Shown here one piece after another: positions 26,521 to 35,393 of a stretch of 64,000 nt of DNA (positions within the stretch are counted from its first letter, which is position 1; every line of letters starts with the position of its first letter). The notes under the pieces are model-generated. The model searched no databases. It was not told the origin of the DNA and saw nothing but the letters and a program-made list of their open reading frames with translations. The translations under genes were made by a program, and so were the position numbers. The stretch comes from JAWKZG01 sp041396125 (GTDB lineage: Bacteria > Pseudomonadota > Gammaproteobacteria > Competibacterales > Competibacteraceae), in contig JAWKZG010000001.1 of assembly GCA_041396125.1 (NCBI GenBank), positions 496,001 to 560,000 of the forward strand, written 5' to 3'.

Positions 26521-27653
26521 GAGGGTTCCCTTACCGGATCAGCGACTCGAATTGGGCGCTGGGTATGCGTAACCAGACCGTAACTGACGCGATCAAAAAC
26601 ACGGTATAAAACAATGAGTCCTGCTCTGTCACCCGGTAGTTCAACACTGGCGCCGGTCAGTGGGTCTTCTGCCTGGGTGGGCGGATTAAACACCTCCAGC
26701 ACCGAGCCAGGCTGCATGCCGTCCAGGTCGCCAAGATTAACTATAACGGTCGAGTAGCGCTGTGCTGCGATATTGTCATCGGGCAGTTTGAGAATCTGGC
26801 CGAAACTATCTGGTGGCGCTGAAATCGGATCAAAGCTGAAAACGCCTGCGCTGAACTCGGAGGCTGGCAACAGCCGGTCGCCTGCTCGCACGGGTTGTCG
26901 CGTGGAGGTAAGTTGCAGGCGGGCAGGATCGCCTTCCTGCTCCAGCGTAGCATTGCCAACGTATACCAGACTGAAGCCGAGAAAGGCATTGCTATCGGGA
27001 TCGCGCAGCTCGCCCTCGGGGCGGAATACCCGGTACTCTTCCTGGTCAAAATCGGCACCGCGGGCGAAAACTGTGGTGCCTGCCTGCATGAAATTGCGGC
27101 CATCGGTACCCGCGAGGATATACGGCGTGCCTTTCCAGTCAGCCTCGCTCAGCACCACGGAGTCATCTACAAAAGCCTGCACTGCTTCACGGGTGATGGG
27201 CGGGACTTTTTTATCGATGTACTCGACACGCACCTGCGGCGACAGTTTGATTGTGCTGCGATCACCTTCCACCAGACGCAGCATAGGTTGCCCATCCAGG
27301 TAAACGACTTCGATGGTATCGCCCGGATACAGGCTGGTCGATTCGTCATTAAGCGCGGCCTCCGGCCACAGTTCGCGCCAGCGCCAAGGGTTCTCGAGGT
27401 AGCGTTCAGCGATGTTCCAGATGGTGTCGCCAAACTGCACGGTATAACGTTGCGGGTGATCCGCTTTCAAGTACAGTGGAGGTAATTGTGGCGCAGGCAG
27501 CAGGGACGGTTCTGACCTGGCCGAAGCCGGTTTAATGGCAGCTTTTGCCGCTGGCTGCTCGGTTTCTTTTGGCGCCTGGGCACAGCCTGCTAGTATCCCC
27601 CAACAACAAATGACGGCACCGAATCCAAAAATCATTTTACTGGACATAATCAT
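26517..27653 (-). CDS. LysM-domain lipoprotein upstream of dprA
   Basis: 378 residues. The lipoprotein signal ends in ILAGC with the modified Cys24. A single LysM domain lies at about 69-120 (RYTVQFGDTIWNIAERYLENPWRWRELWPE...LYPGDTI), followed by a long conserved region of unknown fold. Such proteins are encoded beside dprA and opposite def in many gammaproteobacteria, are probably periplasmic and bind peptidoglycan. The role is not established. The stop overlaps the presumed dprA start. Confidence 0.88.
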   Translation of the reverse strand: MIMSSKMIFGFGAVICCWGILAGCAQAPKETEQPAAKAAIKPASARSEPSLLPAPQLPPLYLKADHPQRYTVQFGDTIWNIAERYLENPWRWRELWPEAALNDESTSLYPGDTIEVVYLDGQPMLRLVEGDRSTIKLSPQVRVEYIDKKVPPITREAVQAFVDDSVVLSEADWKGTPYILAGTDGRNFMQAGTTVFARGADFDQEEYRVFRPEGELRDPDSNAFLGFSLVYVGNATLEQEGDPARLQLTSTRQPVRAGDRLLPASEFSAGVFSFDPISAPPDSFGQILKLPDDNIAAQRYSTVIVNLGDLDGMQPGSVLEVFNPPTQAEDPLTGASVELPGDRAGLIVLYRVFDRVSYGLVTHTQRPIRVADPVREPS

Positions 27654-27661
27654 CGCTCTCT

Positions 27662-27704
27662 TTGTTGTCCAAATCCTGGTTGTCCAAACCTTGTTGCCCG
27701 AACC
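27662..27704. repeat. Three imperfect 14-15-bp tandem repeats upstream of the LysM gene
   Basis: Units TTGTTGTCCAAATCC, TGGTTGTCCAAACC and TTGTTGCCCGAACC follow each other without gaps, starting 9 bases outside the LysM start codon. They could be operator half-sites for the divergent LysM/def promoters or simple slippage repeats. They would also fall in the 5' leader of the LysM mRNA. Confidence 0.45.
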
Positions 27705-28044
27705 GGCGTATTCAGCCCGGTTGCAGGCTTTTCGGCTCTATACCCGGGTGCTTCTCCCGCCGCTGGCGGATCCGGAGTCTCCCACCCGTATCCGGCACCT
27801 GGAGGTGCGAACCCGCATCTGGCATTTCCTGACATCTGATGCTGCAGGATGCGGGGCAATGGCTGTTCCTCCCCTGCTTGACTAGCGCTAAGGGCAGGAA
27901 CTCACTAGAAGTTTAACGAATCTTACCTAATGCACAATAGTATAGCTGCTATTGATCGCTTTATTGTATTATTTGCGATACAGTTGTGCCCGCAGAGATT
28001 GCCCCCATAAAAGGGATAATTCATCATTTAAGGTTTTAAAGGAT
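27705..28044. other. Divergent promoter region between LysM/dprA and def/fmt units
   Basis: 340 bases without a supported gene. A 70-codon minus-strand frame at 27650-27859 is proline- and glycine-rich without a known motif and is rejected. The half next to def is AT-rich (around 27910-28040) and must hold the def promoter. I could not pick one -10/-35 pair with confidence. Confidence 0.5.
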
Positions 28045-28557
28045 ATGGCATTATTACCCATTCTACATTTTCCTGATCCCCGCTTGCGCAAGATCGCGCG
28101 ACCGGTTGAAGTCGTTGACGATTCAACCCGAACCCTGATCGATAACATGCTTGAAACCATGTATGCGGCACCAGGCATCGGCTTGGCGGCAACCCAGGTC
28201 AATGTGCAGCAACGCATCATTGTGATCGATGTATCGGAGGATAAGTCGCAACCTTTAGCCTTGATTAATCCGACTCTGCTGGATACAGAGGGGCAAGAGG
28301 AAAGCGAAGAGGGCTGTTTGTCAGTGCCGGGTTTCTACGAGACTGTACAGCGGGCGGAGCGTATCAAGGTGAGCGCCCTGAACCCGGACGGCAACCCGTT
28401 CGAGCTGGAAACCGATGGTTTGCTGGCGGTTTGCATTCAGCACGAAATCGATCATCTGGACGGTAAGCTGTTTGTTGATTATATCTCGCCGCTGAAGCGC
28501 AATAGAATTCGCAAAAAGCTGGAAAAGCAGGTTCGCCAGGAACCTCGCGTTCGTTAA
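28045..28557 (+). CDS. def: Peptide deformylase
   Basis: Removes the formyl group from nascent proteins; metal enzyme of 170 residues. All three motifs are present: GIGLAATQ (44-51), EGCLS (89-93, metal Cys91) and QHEIDH (H133, E134, H137). The start is ATG 28045, preceded by AAAGGA, giving MALLPILHFPDPRLRKIA, which is the usual beginning. An upstream in-frame start at 27952 is too far out. It leads the def-fmt-rsmB unit. Confidence 0.96.
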   Translation: MALLPILHFPDPRLRKIARPVEVVDDSTRTLIDNMLETMYAAPGIGLAATQVNVQQRIIVIDVSEDKSQPLALINPTLLDTEGQEESEEGCLSVPGFYETVQRAERIKVSALNPDGNPFELETDGLLAVCIQHEIDHLDGKLFVDYISPLKRNRIRKKLEKQVRQEPRVR

Positions 28558-28619
28558 GCGCCAAGACGGCGCTGAATGAAATTTTGGCGCTGAAAAAGTT
28601 GTTATTGAGTTGATTGAAC

Positions 28620-29580
28620 ATGTCTAACGCAGCGCCACCCCGTATTATTTTTGCCGGTACGCCGGAATTTGCCGTGCCCACGCTGGAGACGCTCCTGGCG
28701 ACTCAGGGTGTTTGTGCGGTATACACCCAGCCGGATCGACCGGCCGGTCGCGGCCGGAAGCTGAAACCCAGCCCTGTGAAAGTGCTGGCGCAAGCAGCGA
28801 ATATCCCCGTTTATCAACCTGTATCTCTGTGCCCGCATGAGGCTCAGGATGAGCTTGCCGCCTTGCAACCTGATTTGATGGTCGTGGTGGCGTATGGCTT
28901 GCTACTGCCTCAGGCCGTGCTTGATATGCCACGACTGGGTTGCATCAATGTGCATGCCTCGCTGCTGCCTCGCTGGCGCGGTGCGGCACCTATTCAGCGA
29001 GCTTTGCTGGCGGGTGATATGGAAACCGGTGTGACCTTGATGCAAATGGAAGCCGGTCTGGATACCGGGCCAATGCTGGGTCATGCCCGGTTACCTATCA
29101 AGCCGGATATGACCGCTGGCGATTTGCACGATCAGCTGAGTTTGCTCGGGGCGCAGACGCTGCGCGAACTGTTGCCGGACTTGTTGGCGCAGCGCATCAG
29201 CCCGCAGGTGCAGGACGATGCGCAAGCCTGCTACGCCGCTAAACTGAGCAAGGCTGAAGCGATGCTGGATTGGCAGCAATCGGCGCAACAACTGGAGCGG
29301 CAAGTGCGCGCGTTCAACCCCTGGCCGATAGCCCAGACTACGCTGAACGGCCAGGTGCTACGGGTATGGCGTGCCCGTGCAATAGTACAGTCGGAGCAGG
29401 CCGTTCAGGTTCAGGCTGGTGCTCAGCCTGGACAAATAGTATCTGCCACCCGTGACGGTCTTGCGGTTGTTTGCGGGGACGGGTTTACTGCTCACGGAAG
29501 TGCAATTACCGGGCAAACGACCGCAGCAGGCCGCAGATTTTATTAATGCACATGATGTGCAGGGAATGTTACTGCAATGA
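28620..29580 (+). CDS. fmt: Methionyl-tRNA formyltransferase, one frameshift near 29485
   Basis: Formylates initiator Met-tRNA. The N-terminal domain is intact: IIFAGTPEFAVPTLE, NVHASLLPRWRGAAPIQRALLAGD (catalytic region) and METGVTLMQMEAGLDTGPML. The C-terminal domain reads to VVCGDG. The frame then runs to a false stop at 29546, while the expected ending LLLTEVQLPGKRPQQAADF and GMLLQ-stop lies in the next frame up to TGA 29578-29580. The shift equals one extra base in the GGGTTT run at about 29484-29490. The restored stop overlaps the rsmB ATG (ATGA), the normal arrangement. Probably a homopolymer read error. Confidence 0.9.
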
Positions 29581-30905
29581 ACAGCCCGACCGCCATGGCG
29601 CACGAGCAGGCAGGTACAGCCGTACGCGCAGCAGCAGCGCAGGTGGTTAGCGCTGTGATCAGTCAGGGGCGCTCACTGAATGACAGCCTGGCGCAGCAGG
29701 AGTCGAATTTCAGCGGCCGTAACAGAGCTTTTCTGCGAGAGTTGGGGTATGGCACTTTGCGCTGGTACTACCCCTTGCATTATGTGTTGCGCAAGCTGCT
29801 GCAGAAACCGCTGAAAGCACGCGATAGCGACATTGAAGCCTTGCTGCTGACCGGCTTGTATCAATTGCTGTATTTGCGTACCCCGGCGTATGCGACAGTT
29901 GCTGCCAGCACTGAGGCTGCCCGCCTACTGGGCAAGAGCTGGGCGACCGGTTTGCTCAATGGCGTACTGCGCAATGCCCAGCGCCGGCAGGATGAATTGC
30001 TGCAGGCCATTGAGCAGAACCCGGAGAGTGCCAGTGCGCATCCTACATGGTTATTACGCTTGTTGCAGGAGGCCTGGCCAGCAGACTGGCCGGCACTGGT
30101 TGCCGCCAATAACCAGCGACCGCCGCGGTTGCGGGTTAATGCCCGATTACAGACGCGAACCGGTTACCTTGCAGCGCTGGAACAGGTAGGCATTGAGGCT
30201 CAGCCGGCACCTTATACGGAATACGGTATCAACCTGACCGAGCCACAGGATGTGCCGCAACTACCTGGTTTCAAGCAGGGCTGGTTTGCGGTGCAGGATC
30301 CGGCTGCACAGCTGGCGGGGGCTTGTTGCAGGCGAGCGCGGGACAGCGGGTGCTGGATGCTGTGCAGCACCGGGCGGTAAAACCTGCCAGCTACTGGAAA
30401 CAGTTCCTGAGCTGGAACTGTGGGCCTTGGATAAGGATGCCGGTCGCTTGCAGCAGGTGCGCGCCAATCTGCAGCGGCTGGGTCTGCAAGCCCAACTGCT
30501 GACTGCTGATGCGGCGCAGCCGGATGACTGGTGGGACGGGCAGTCTTTTGACCGCATTCTGCTCGATGCGCCCTGTTCCGGCAGCGGTGTGATTCGGCGT
30601 CATCCGGATATTAAATTATTGCGTCGGGTGCGGGATATCGAGACCCTGGCGGCGCAACAGATCGCATTGTTGTGTGCCTTATGGCCTTTACTGCGGCCTG
30701 GTGGACAACTGCTTTATGCGACCTGCTCAGTCTTGCCTGCAGAAACAACGCAGGTCATTACCCGGTTTTGCAATGCCCAGCCCGATACCTGTATTGAGCC
30801 CATTGCTGCCGAATGGGGGCAGGCGGTGGAAACAGGGCGTTATATTTTACCCGGCTCAAGCGGCATGGATGGTTTCTTTTATGCACGCTTGCGGAAATCA
30901 AGTAA
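29577..30905 (+). CDS. rsmB: 16S rRNA m5C967 methyltransferase RsmB, two or three frameshifts
   Basis: The N-terminal NusB-like domain (AAAQVVSAVISQGRSLNDSL to about residue 150) is followed by the SAM-dependent methyltransferase core. The reading moves from frame 3 to frame 2 at the GGGGG run near 30317-30321 (then LLQASAGQRVLDA). It moves to frame 1 at about 30359-30361 (then CAAPGGKTCQLLE), each equal to one missing base. Catalytic motifs follow: LDAPCSGSGVIRRHPDIK and ATCSVLPAET. The frame then runs without a stop into the DUF4390 gene; one more missing A near 30895-30897 would give a stop at 30903-30905. Three shifts in one rRNA-modification gene with all motifs preserved look like read errors. 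Confidence 0.85.
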
Positions 30906-30906
30906 A

Positions 30907-31500
30907 TTGCTGCTGTGCCGGACGGCTGCGCGACGCTGTGCCTCGTTGCGGCGTTTCGTCCACGCAGGTTTTGTCGTATTCCTGGGGCTGCTGCTGATCT
31001 CGCCACCGGCATGGACTGCCGGCTTTAATATCATCCGTGCGACCACCCGTCTGGAACAGGCGGTCTACGTGCTGGATGCGGATATTGCCTACGACCTGAG
31101 TCCTGCTGTGGCTGACGCACTGAATAACAGTGTGCCCCTCACGATCCAGCTGGACATGCAGATACAGCGCAACCGGCCCATGTTGTGGGACGAAACCGTA
31201 GCTGCGTTGCAACAGCGTTTTCGTATTACCTATCACGCACTAGCTCAGCAGTATGTGGTCGCGAATCTGAATAGCGATCAGCAATACAGTTTTCCACCCG
31301 TGAAGCCGCCTTCAGAATTCGTCGGTCGCATCCGTGACTTTCCGCTGCTGGATCGGAGCTTATTACAGCCGGATCAACGCTATATGATCAGCCTGCGCGC
31401 CGAGCTTGATATCGAAGCCCTGCCTGCCCCTTACGCCCCCCAGGCTTATCTGTCAACGGCCTGGCGTTTGACGAGTGATTGGTATACATGGCCGCTATAG
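30907..31500 (+). CDS. DUF4390 family exported protein
   Basis: About 197 residues from a TTG at 30907 (alternative TTG 30949). No ATG occurs before the signal-like stretch FVHAGFVVFLGLLLISPPAWTA. The mature part GFNIIRATTRLEQAVYVLDADIAYDLSPAVADALNNSVPLTI... and LDIEALPAPYAPQAYLSTAWRLTSDWYTW is the DUF4390 signature, always found just upstream of ntrY in gammaproteobacteria. The function is unknown; a periplasmic partner of NtrY is an inference from this context. As sequenced, it is in frame with the last part of rsmB. Confidence 0.82.
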   Translation: MLLCRTAARRCASLRRFVHAGFVVFLGLLLISPPAWTAGFNIIRATTRLEQAVYVLDADIAYDLSPAVADALNNSVPLTIQLDMQIQRNRPMLWDETVAALQQRFRITYHALAQQYVVANLNSDQQYSFPPVKPPSEFVGRIRDFPLLDRSLLQPDQRYMISLRAELDIEALPAPYAPQAYLSTAWRLTSDWYTWPL

Positions 31501-31516
31501 TGTCGAGTACACACTG

Positions 31517-33714
31517 ATGAATAAATACTCGCATCTTACCCAGAACTGGCTGCCGGTGCTAAGTCTGCTGGCGCTGTTACTGGGCTTGCTGTTGATGAGT
31601 AACGCCACGGAAAACTCGGCGCATTTCGGCGAGATGTATTCCTGGCTGCTGTTGCTGAGCGCGCTGGGCCTGCTGTTGCTGGGAGCGCTGATCGGTCACA
31701 GTCTGTACCAATTGCTGAACCGGTTCCGCCGTCGTGAACCGGGTGCCCGGTTGAGTGTACGATTGGTGGTTTTTTTCGTTGCTATCTCTGCAATTCCACT
31801 GGGCGTGGTCTATTATTTTTCGCTGCAATTTCTGCAACGTGGTATCGACAGCTGGTTCAATGTGGAGGTGGAAAACGCGCTTACCGATGCGCTGGAACTC
31901 AGCCGGGCATCGCTGACGCTGCGTATGCGGGAAGTCCTGAAACAAACCGAGCGGATGGCTGATGAACTGACCGATGTGCCGGAAAGCAATCTGGCTCTGC
32001 GGCTGGGGGAATTGCTGGATTTCAGTGAAAGCTCAGAACTGACCCTGTTCGGCAATAGCGGACGGATCGTGGCGACGGCCAATTTCGATTCCTCTGTGAT
32101 TCTGCCTTCACAGCCGCCGGAAATCGTTCTGCTACAGGTACGCCAGGGACATAGTTATATCAGTCTGGACCCGATTCGCGATGTGGGCTTTCATATTCGG
32201 GCGCTGGTACAGGTGCCGCAAAGCAACCCTGACCATGAGCCGATGCTGCTGCAGGCGCTGCACCCGGTGCCGGAGCGTCTGGGCCGGCTGGCCGAATCGG
32301 TGCAGCGGGCTTTTGACCGTTATCGCGAACTGGTGTTCTTGCGCCCCCACTCAAGACGAGCTTTATTCTGACGCTTTCGCTGGTGCTGTTGTTCGGTATT
32401 CTGGCGGCACTGTGGAGTGCACTGCGTGCTGCCCGGCAACTGGTCGCCCCCATCCGTGATCTGGCCCAGGGCACGCGCGCTGTGGCCGCTGGCAAATATG
32501 ATCAGCAGCTGCCGGCAGGACGTAATGATGAGCTTGGTTTTCTGGTGGATTCGTTTAACCAGATGATGCGCAATCTGGCTCAGGCACGCGATCAGGCTGA
32601 ACACAGCCAGCAGATTGTGGAGCAGCAGCGGGCCTACCTGGAAGTGGTGCTGACGCGCCTGTCATCGGGGGTCATCACGCTGGATCATGCCGGTCTGCTG
32701 TATACGTACAATGCCGCTGCGGAGCAGATACTGGGGGTACAGCTGGACGCTGACACCGAACAGGTCAGCCATCTGCACAGCTTTTTTGATGCTATTCGAC
32801 CTCATCTCAGCACACCGGGCGACTGGCGTCAGGAAATTACCCTGTTTTCCAGCAGCGGCCGGCAGGTATTGATGTGCCGCGGCAGCTCGCTGCCGGATAC
32901 CGTAGGCTTGCAGGGCGGTCATGTAATCGTTTTTGACGATATCACTAACCTGGTACAGGTGCAGCGTGATGCCGCCTGGGGTGAAGTCGCCCGTCGTCTG
33001 GCCCACGAAATCAAAAACCCGCTGACGCCGATCCAGCTGGCGGCCGAGCGGATCCGCCACAAGTATCTGAAAATTCTGGAGCCAGAGCAGGCGCGCGTGC
33101 TGGATCGGGGCACCCACACCATTGTGCAGCAGGTGCAGGCGATGAAGGTCATGGTGGATGCATTCAATGAATATGCCCATGCCCCGCAGTTGCATCCCAT
33201 CAAGCTGTCGATCAATGAGCTGGTGACAGAAGTGCTGTATCTGTATCGGGATTATCCGGCTGAAGTGGATATCGAACTGGTGCTGGATCCCGGCGAGCCC
33301 ATGATCAAAGCGGATCCCGGTCGCATGCGCCAACTGTTGCATAATCTGGTGAAAAACAGCATTGAGGCGGTTGGCGATACCCCCGGCTCTAAAATCTGGA
33401 TCACGACCCGCGACTGCACCGGCAGCGATACCGAATGCGTCGAGCTCAGCGTGCTGGACAACGGTCCCGGTTTTCCTGACAACATTATCGGCAATATTCT
33501 GGAACCCTATGTGACAACCAAGCCTAAAGGAACCGGGCTGGGCCTGGCTATTGTCAGAAAAATCGTTGAAGAACACGGCGGTTTGATCGAGCTTGGCAAT
33601 CGGCAAAACGAACCGGGTAATCCGGACAGCCCGATTGATCCGATGCCCGGCGGTGCCCAGGTGACGATTCGCCTGCCGCGCTACGATGCCGCTGAATTAC
33701 CTGAAAGTATATGA
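31517..33714 (+). CDS. ntrY: NtrY-like sensor histidine kinase, one frameshift near 32345
   Basis: Membrane sensor kinase. Part one has N-terminal helices (about 10-75) and a periplasmic domain, and ends REL-VFLR. The next base run CCCCC lacks one C, shifting the frame. Part two continues APLKTSFILTLSLVLLFGILAALW (membrane), a HAMP domain (APIRDLAQGTRAVAAGKYDQQLP), a PAS domain, H-box LAHEIKNPLTPIQLAAERI, N-box LLHNLVKNSIEA, and G-boxes VLDNGPGF and GTGLGLAIVRKIVEEHGG. Restored length is about 732 residues, usual for NtrY. The partner regulator starts 25 bases downstream. Roles in nitrogen or redox control are family knowledge. Confidence 0.88.
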
Positions 33715-33739
33715 GGATATCCCCCATGAGGACACACCA

Positions 33740-35113
33740 ATGAGTGCAGCCCATAACCTGGATGTTGATGACGAACCTGACATTCGCGATCTTGTAAAGG
33801 AAATCCTGGAAGACGAAGGCTTCGAGGTCAGTACGGCACAAAACGGCCAAGAGGCGCGTGAGGCTCGTCGCGCCCGGCGACCTGATCTGATTCTGCTCGA
33901 TATCTGGATGCCGGATATCGATGGTGTCAGTCTGCTCAAGGAATGGAGCGAGGGCGATCATCTACCTTGCCCGGTCGTGATGATTTCCGGTCATGGCACG
34001 GTCGAGACAGCGGTCGAGGCAACCCGGCTGGGTGCATATGATTTTATCGAAAAACCATTGTCGCTGAACAAGTTATTGCTGACGGTTAATCGTGCGCTGG
34101 AAGCCGACAAGCTGCGCCGGGAGAATCTCGGTCTGCGCCGCCGTGCCCAGCCGGTCACCGAGCCAATCGGTAAAAGCGAGGTTATGCAGCGCTTGCGAAC
34201 CCAGGCGATCCGGATTGCGCAGCACGATACCTCGGTGCTGATTTTTGGCGAACCCGGCACAGGCAAGGAAATCTTCGCCCGGTTTTTACATGCCAATAGT
34301 CCGCGCCGGGCGGGACCCTTCGTGGATGTGGGTGTAGGTTCTATCGCACGCGAGAATTCGGCGCTGGAACTGTTCGGTTCCGAGCAGGACGACAAGATTC
34401 ATTATGGCCGTTTGGAGCAGGCCAGCGGCGGCACCCTGTTTCTGGATGAACTGGCCGATATGGATCTGGAAACCCAGGCCAAGCTGGCGGGCGCGCTGGA
34501 AAACGGCTCGTTTTTACGTATTGGCGGCAAAGAGACGGTACAGGTCGATGTCCGCATCGTGGCCGCGACCCATCGTGATCTGGAGCGCGAGATTGCCGAA
34601 GGCCGTTTCCGGGAAGACTTGTACTATCAGCTTAATGTCGTGCCCATCCAGCTGCCGCCTTTACACGAACATATTGAAGACGTCCCTGATCTGCTGAATT
34701 ACTACGTCAATTATTTTGTCGACCAGGAAGGTCTGAGTTATCGGCGTTTCAGTATGGCAGCGCAGAACCGGCTGCGTAACTACAGCTGGCCGGGCAATAT
34801 CCGGGAATTGAAAAACCTGGTACAACGTCTGCTGATTCTGGGCAGCGGCGAGGAAATCAGTCAGGAGGAAGTCGAGGCTGCCATTAGCAACACACCGCCT
34901 TCCAAAGCCCAGGATGTCAGCGATATTCCGCTCAGTCTGCCACTGCGTGAGGCGCGTGAGCGCTTTGGGCGTTCTTATCTGCTGCAGCAGTTTCGCGAGT
35001 GTGACGGTAATGTAGCGCGGTTGGCGGAACGGGTGGGGATGGAACGCACCAATCTTTATCGCAAATTAAGAGCACTGGGGATCGACCCGAAGCGCGCGCT
35101 GGACGATGACTAA
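33740..35113 (+). CDS. ntrX: NtrX-like sigma-54-type response regulator
   Basis: 457 residues: receiver domain with phospho-acceptor Asp54 in ILLDIWMPD, AAA+ domain with Walker A GEPGTGKE (170-177) and Walker B GGTLFLDELADMD, and a C-terminal Fis-type helix-turn-helix (NVARLAERVGMERTNLYRKLRAL). The GAFTGA loop needed for sigma-54 contact is absent, which is usual for NtrX. It therefore probably acts at sigma-70 promoters. I use ATG 33740; the upstream in-frame start 33686 lies inside ntrY. Receiver strand one reads NLDVDDEPD, with Asp where Val is more common. Confidence 0.92.
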   Translation: MSAAHNLDVDDEPDIRDLVKEILEDEGFEVSTAQNGQEAREARRARRPDLILLDIWMPDIDGVSLLKEWSEGDHLPCPVVMISGHGTVETAVEATRLGAYDFIEKPLSLNKLLLTVNRALEADKLRRENLGLRRRAQPVTEPIGKSEVMQRLRTQAIRIAQHDTSVLIFGEPGTGKEIFARFLHANSPRRAGPFVDVGVGSIARENSALELFGSEQDDKIHYGRLEQASGGTLFLDELADMDLETQAKLAGALENGSFLRIGGKETVQVDVRIVAATHRDLEREIAEGRFREDLYYQLNVVPIQLPPLHEHIEDVPDLLNYYVNYFVDQEGLSYRRFSMAAQNRLRNYSWPGNIRELKNLVQRLLILGSGEEISQEEVEAAISNTPPSKAQDVSDIPLSLPLREARERFGRSYLLQQFRECDGNVARLAERVGMERTNLYRKLRALGIDPKRALDDD

Positions 35114-35331
35114 TCCGATCATCCGGGTTTGTCGAGGCGACTAAAATTTGACCGCATCCGTGGATGCATAGTAAATTTCAACAGGTTTCCAATTATTCTT
35201 TCAGCACATGCGGCTTCCGTTTCGAATTATTATCGGGATTCTCACGATACTTGCGCGAGCGCGCAGGTGTTGTCCCCGTGTTTAGTTGGGTAACTTTTGA
35301 TCGGAATGTGCTGAATTACCCACCCCTAAAT

Positions 35332-35367
35332 AACCCGGGCCACCTGTGAGGCGACCCGGGTTTTTTT
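35332..35367 (+). terminator. Intrinsic terminator just upstream of ileS
   Basis: AACCCGGG (35332-35339) pairs with CCCGGGTT (35355-35362) and is followed by a T-run (35361-35367). It ends only 26 bases before the ileS start, so a promoter serving ileS must lie upstream of it or overlap it. A CCGGGTTT at 35123-35130 could pair with the first arm and block the hairpin, suggesting attenuation. Alternatively it simply ends the ntrX transcript. Confidence 0.75.
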
Positions 35368-35393
35368 ATGATTTGACAAACGGATACAAAATT

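Noticed and set aside
27662..27704. CRISPR-like array
   Set aside because: Only three 14-15-base units without spacers; no cas genes in the window.
32662..33606. A 314-codon minus-strand open frame
   Set aside because: Antisense shadow of the ntrY kinase region; the sense strand shows all kinase boxes.
35114..35393. T-box riboswitch upstream of ileS
   Set aside because: No AGGGTGGNACCGCG-like T-box sequence and no isoleucine specifier pattern were found.
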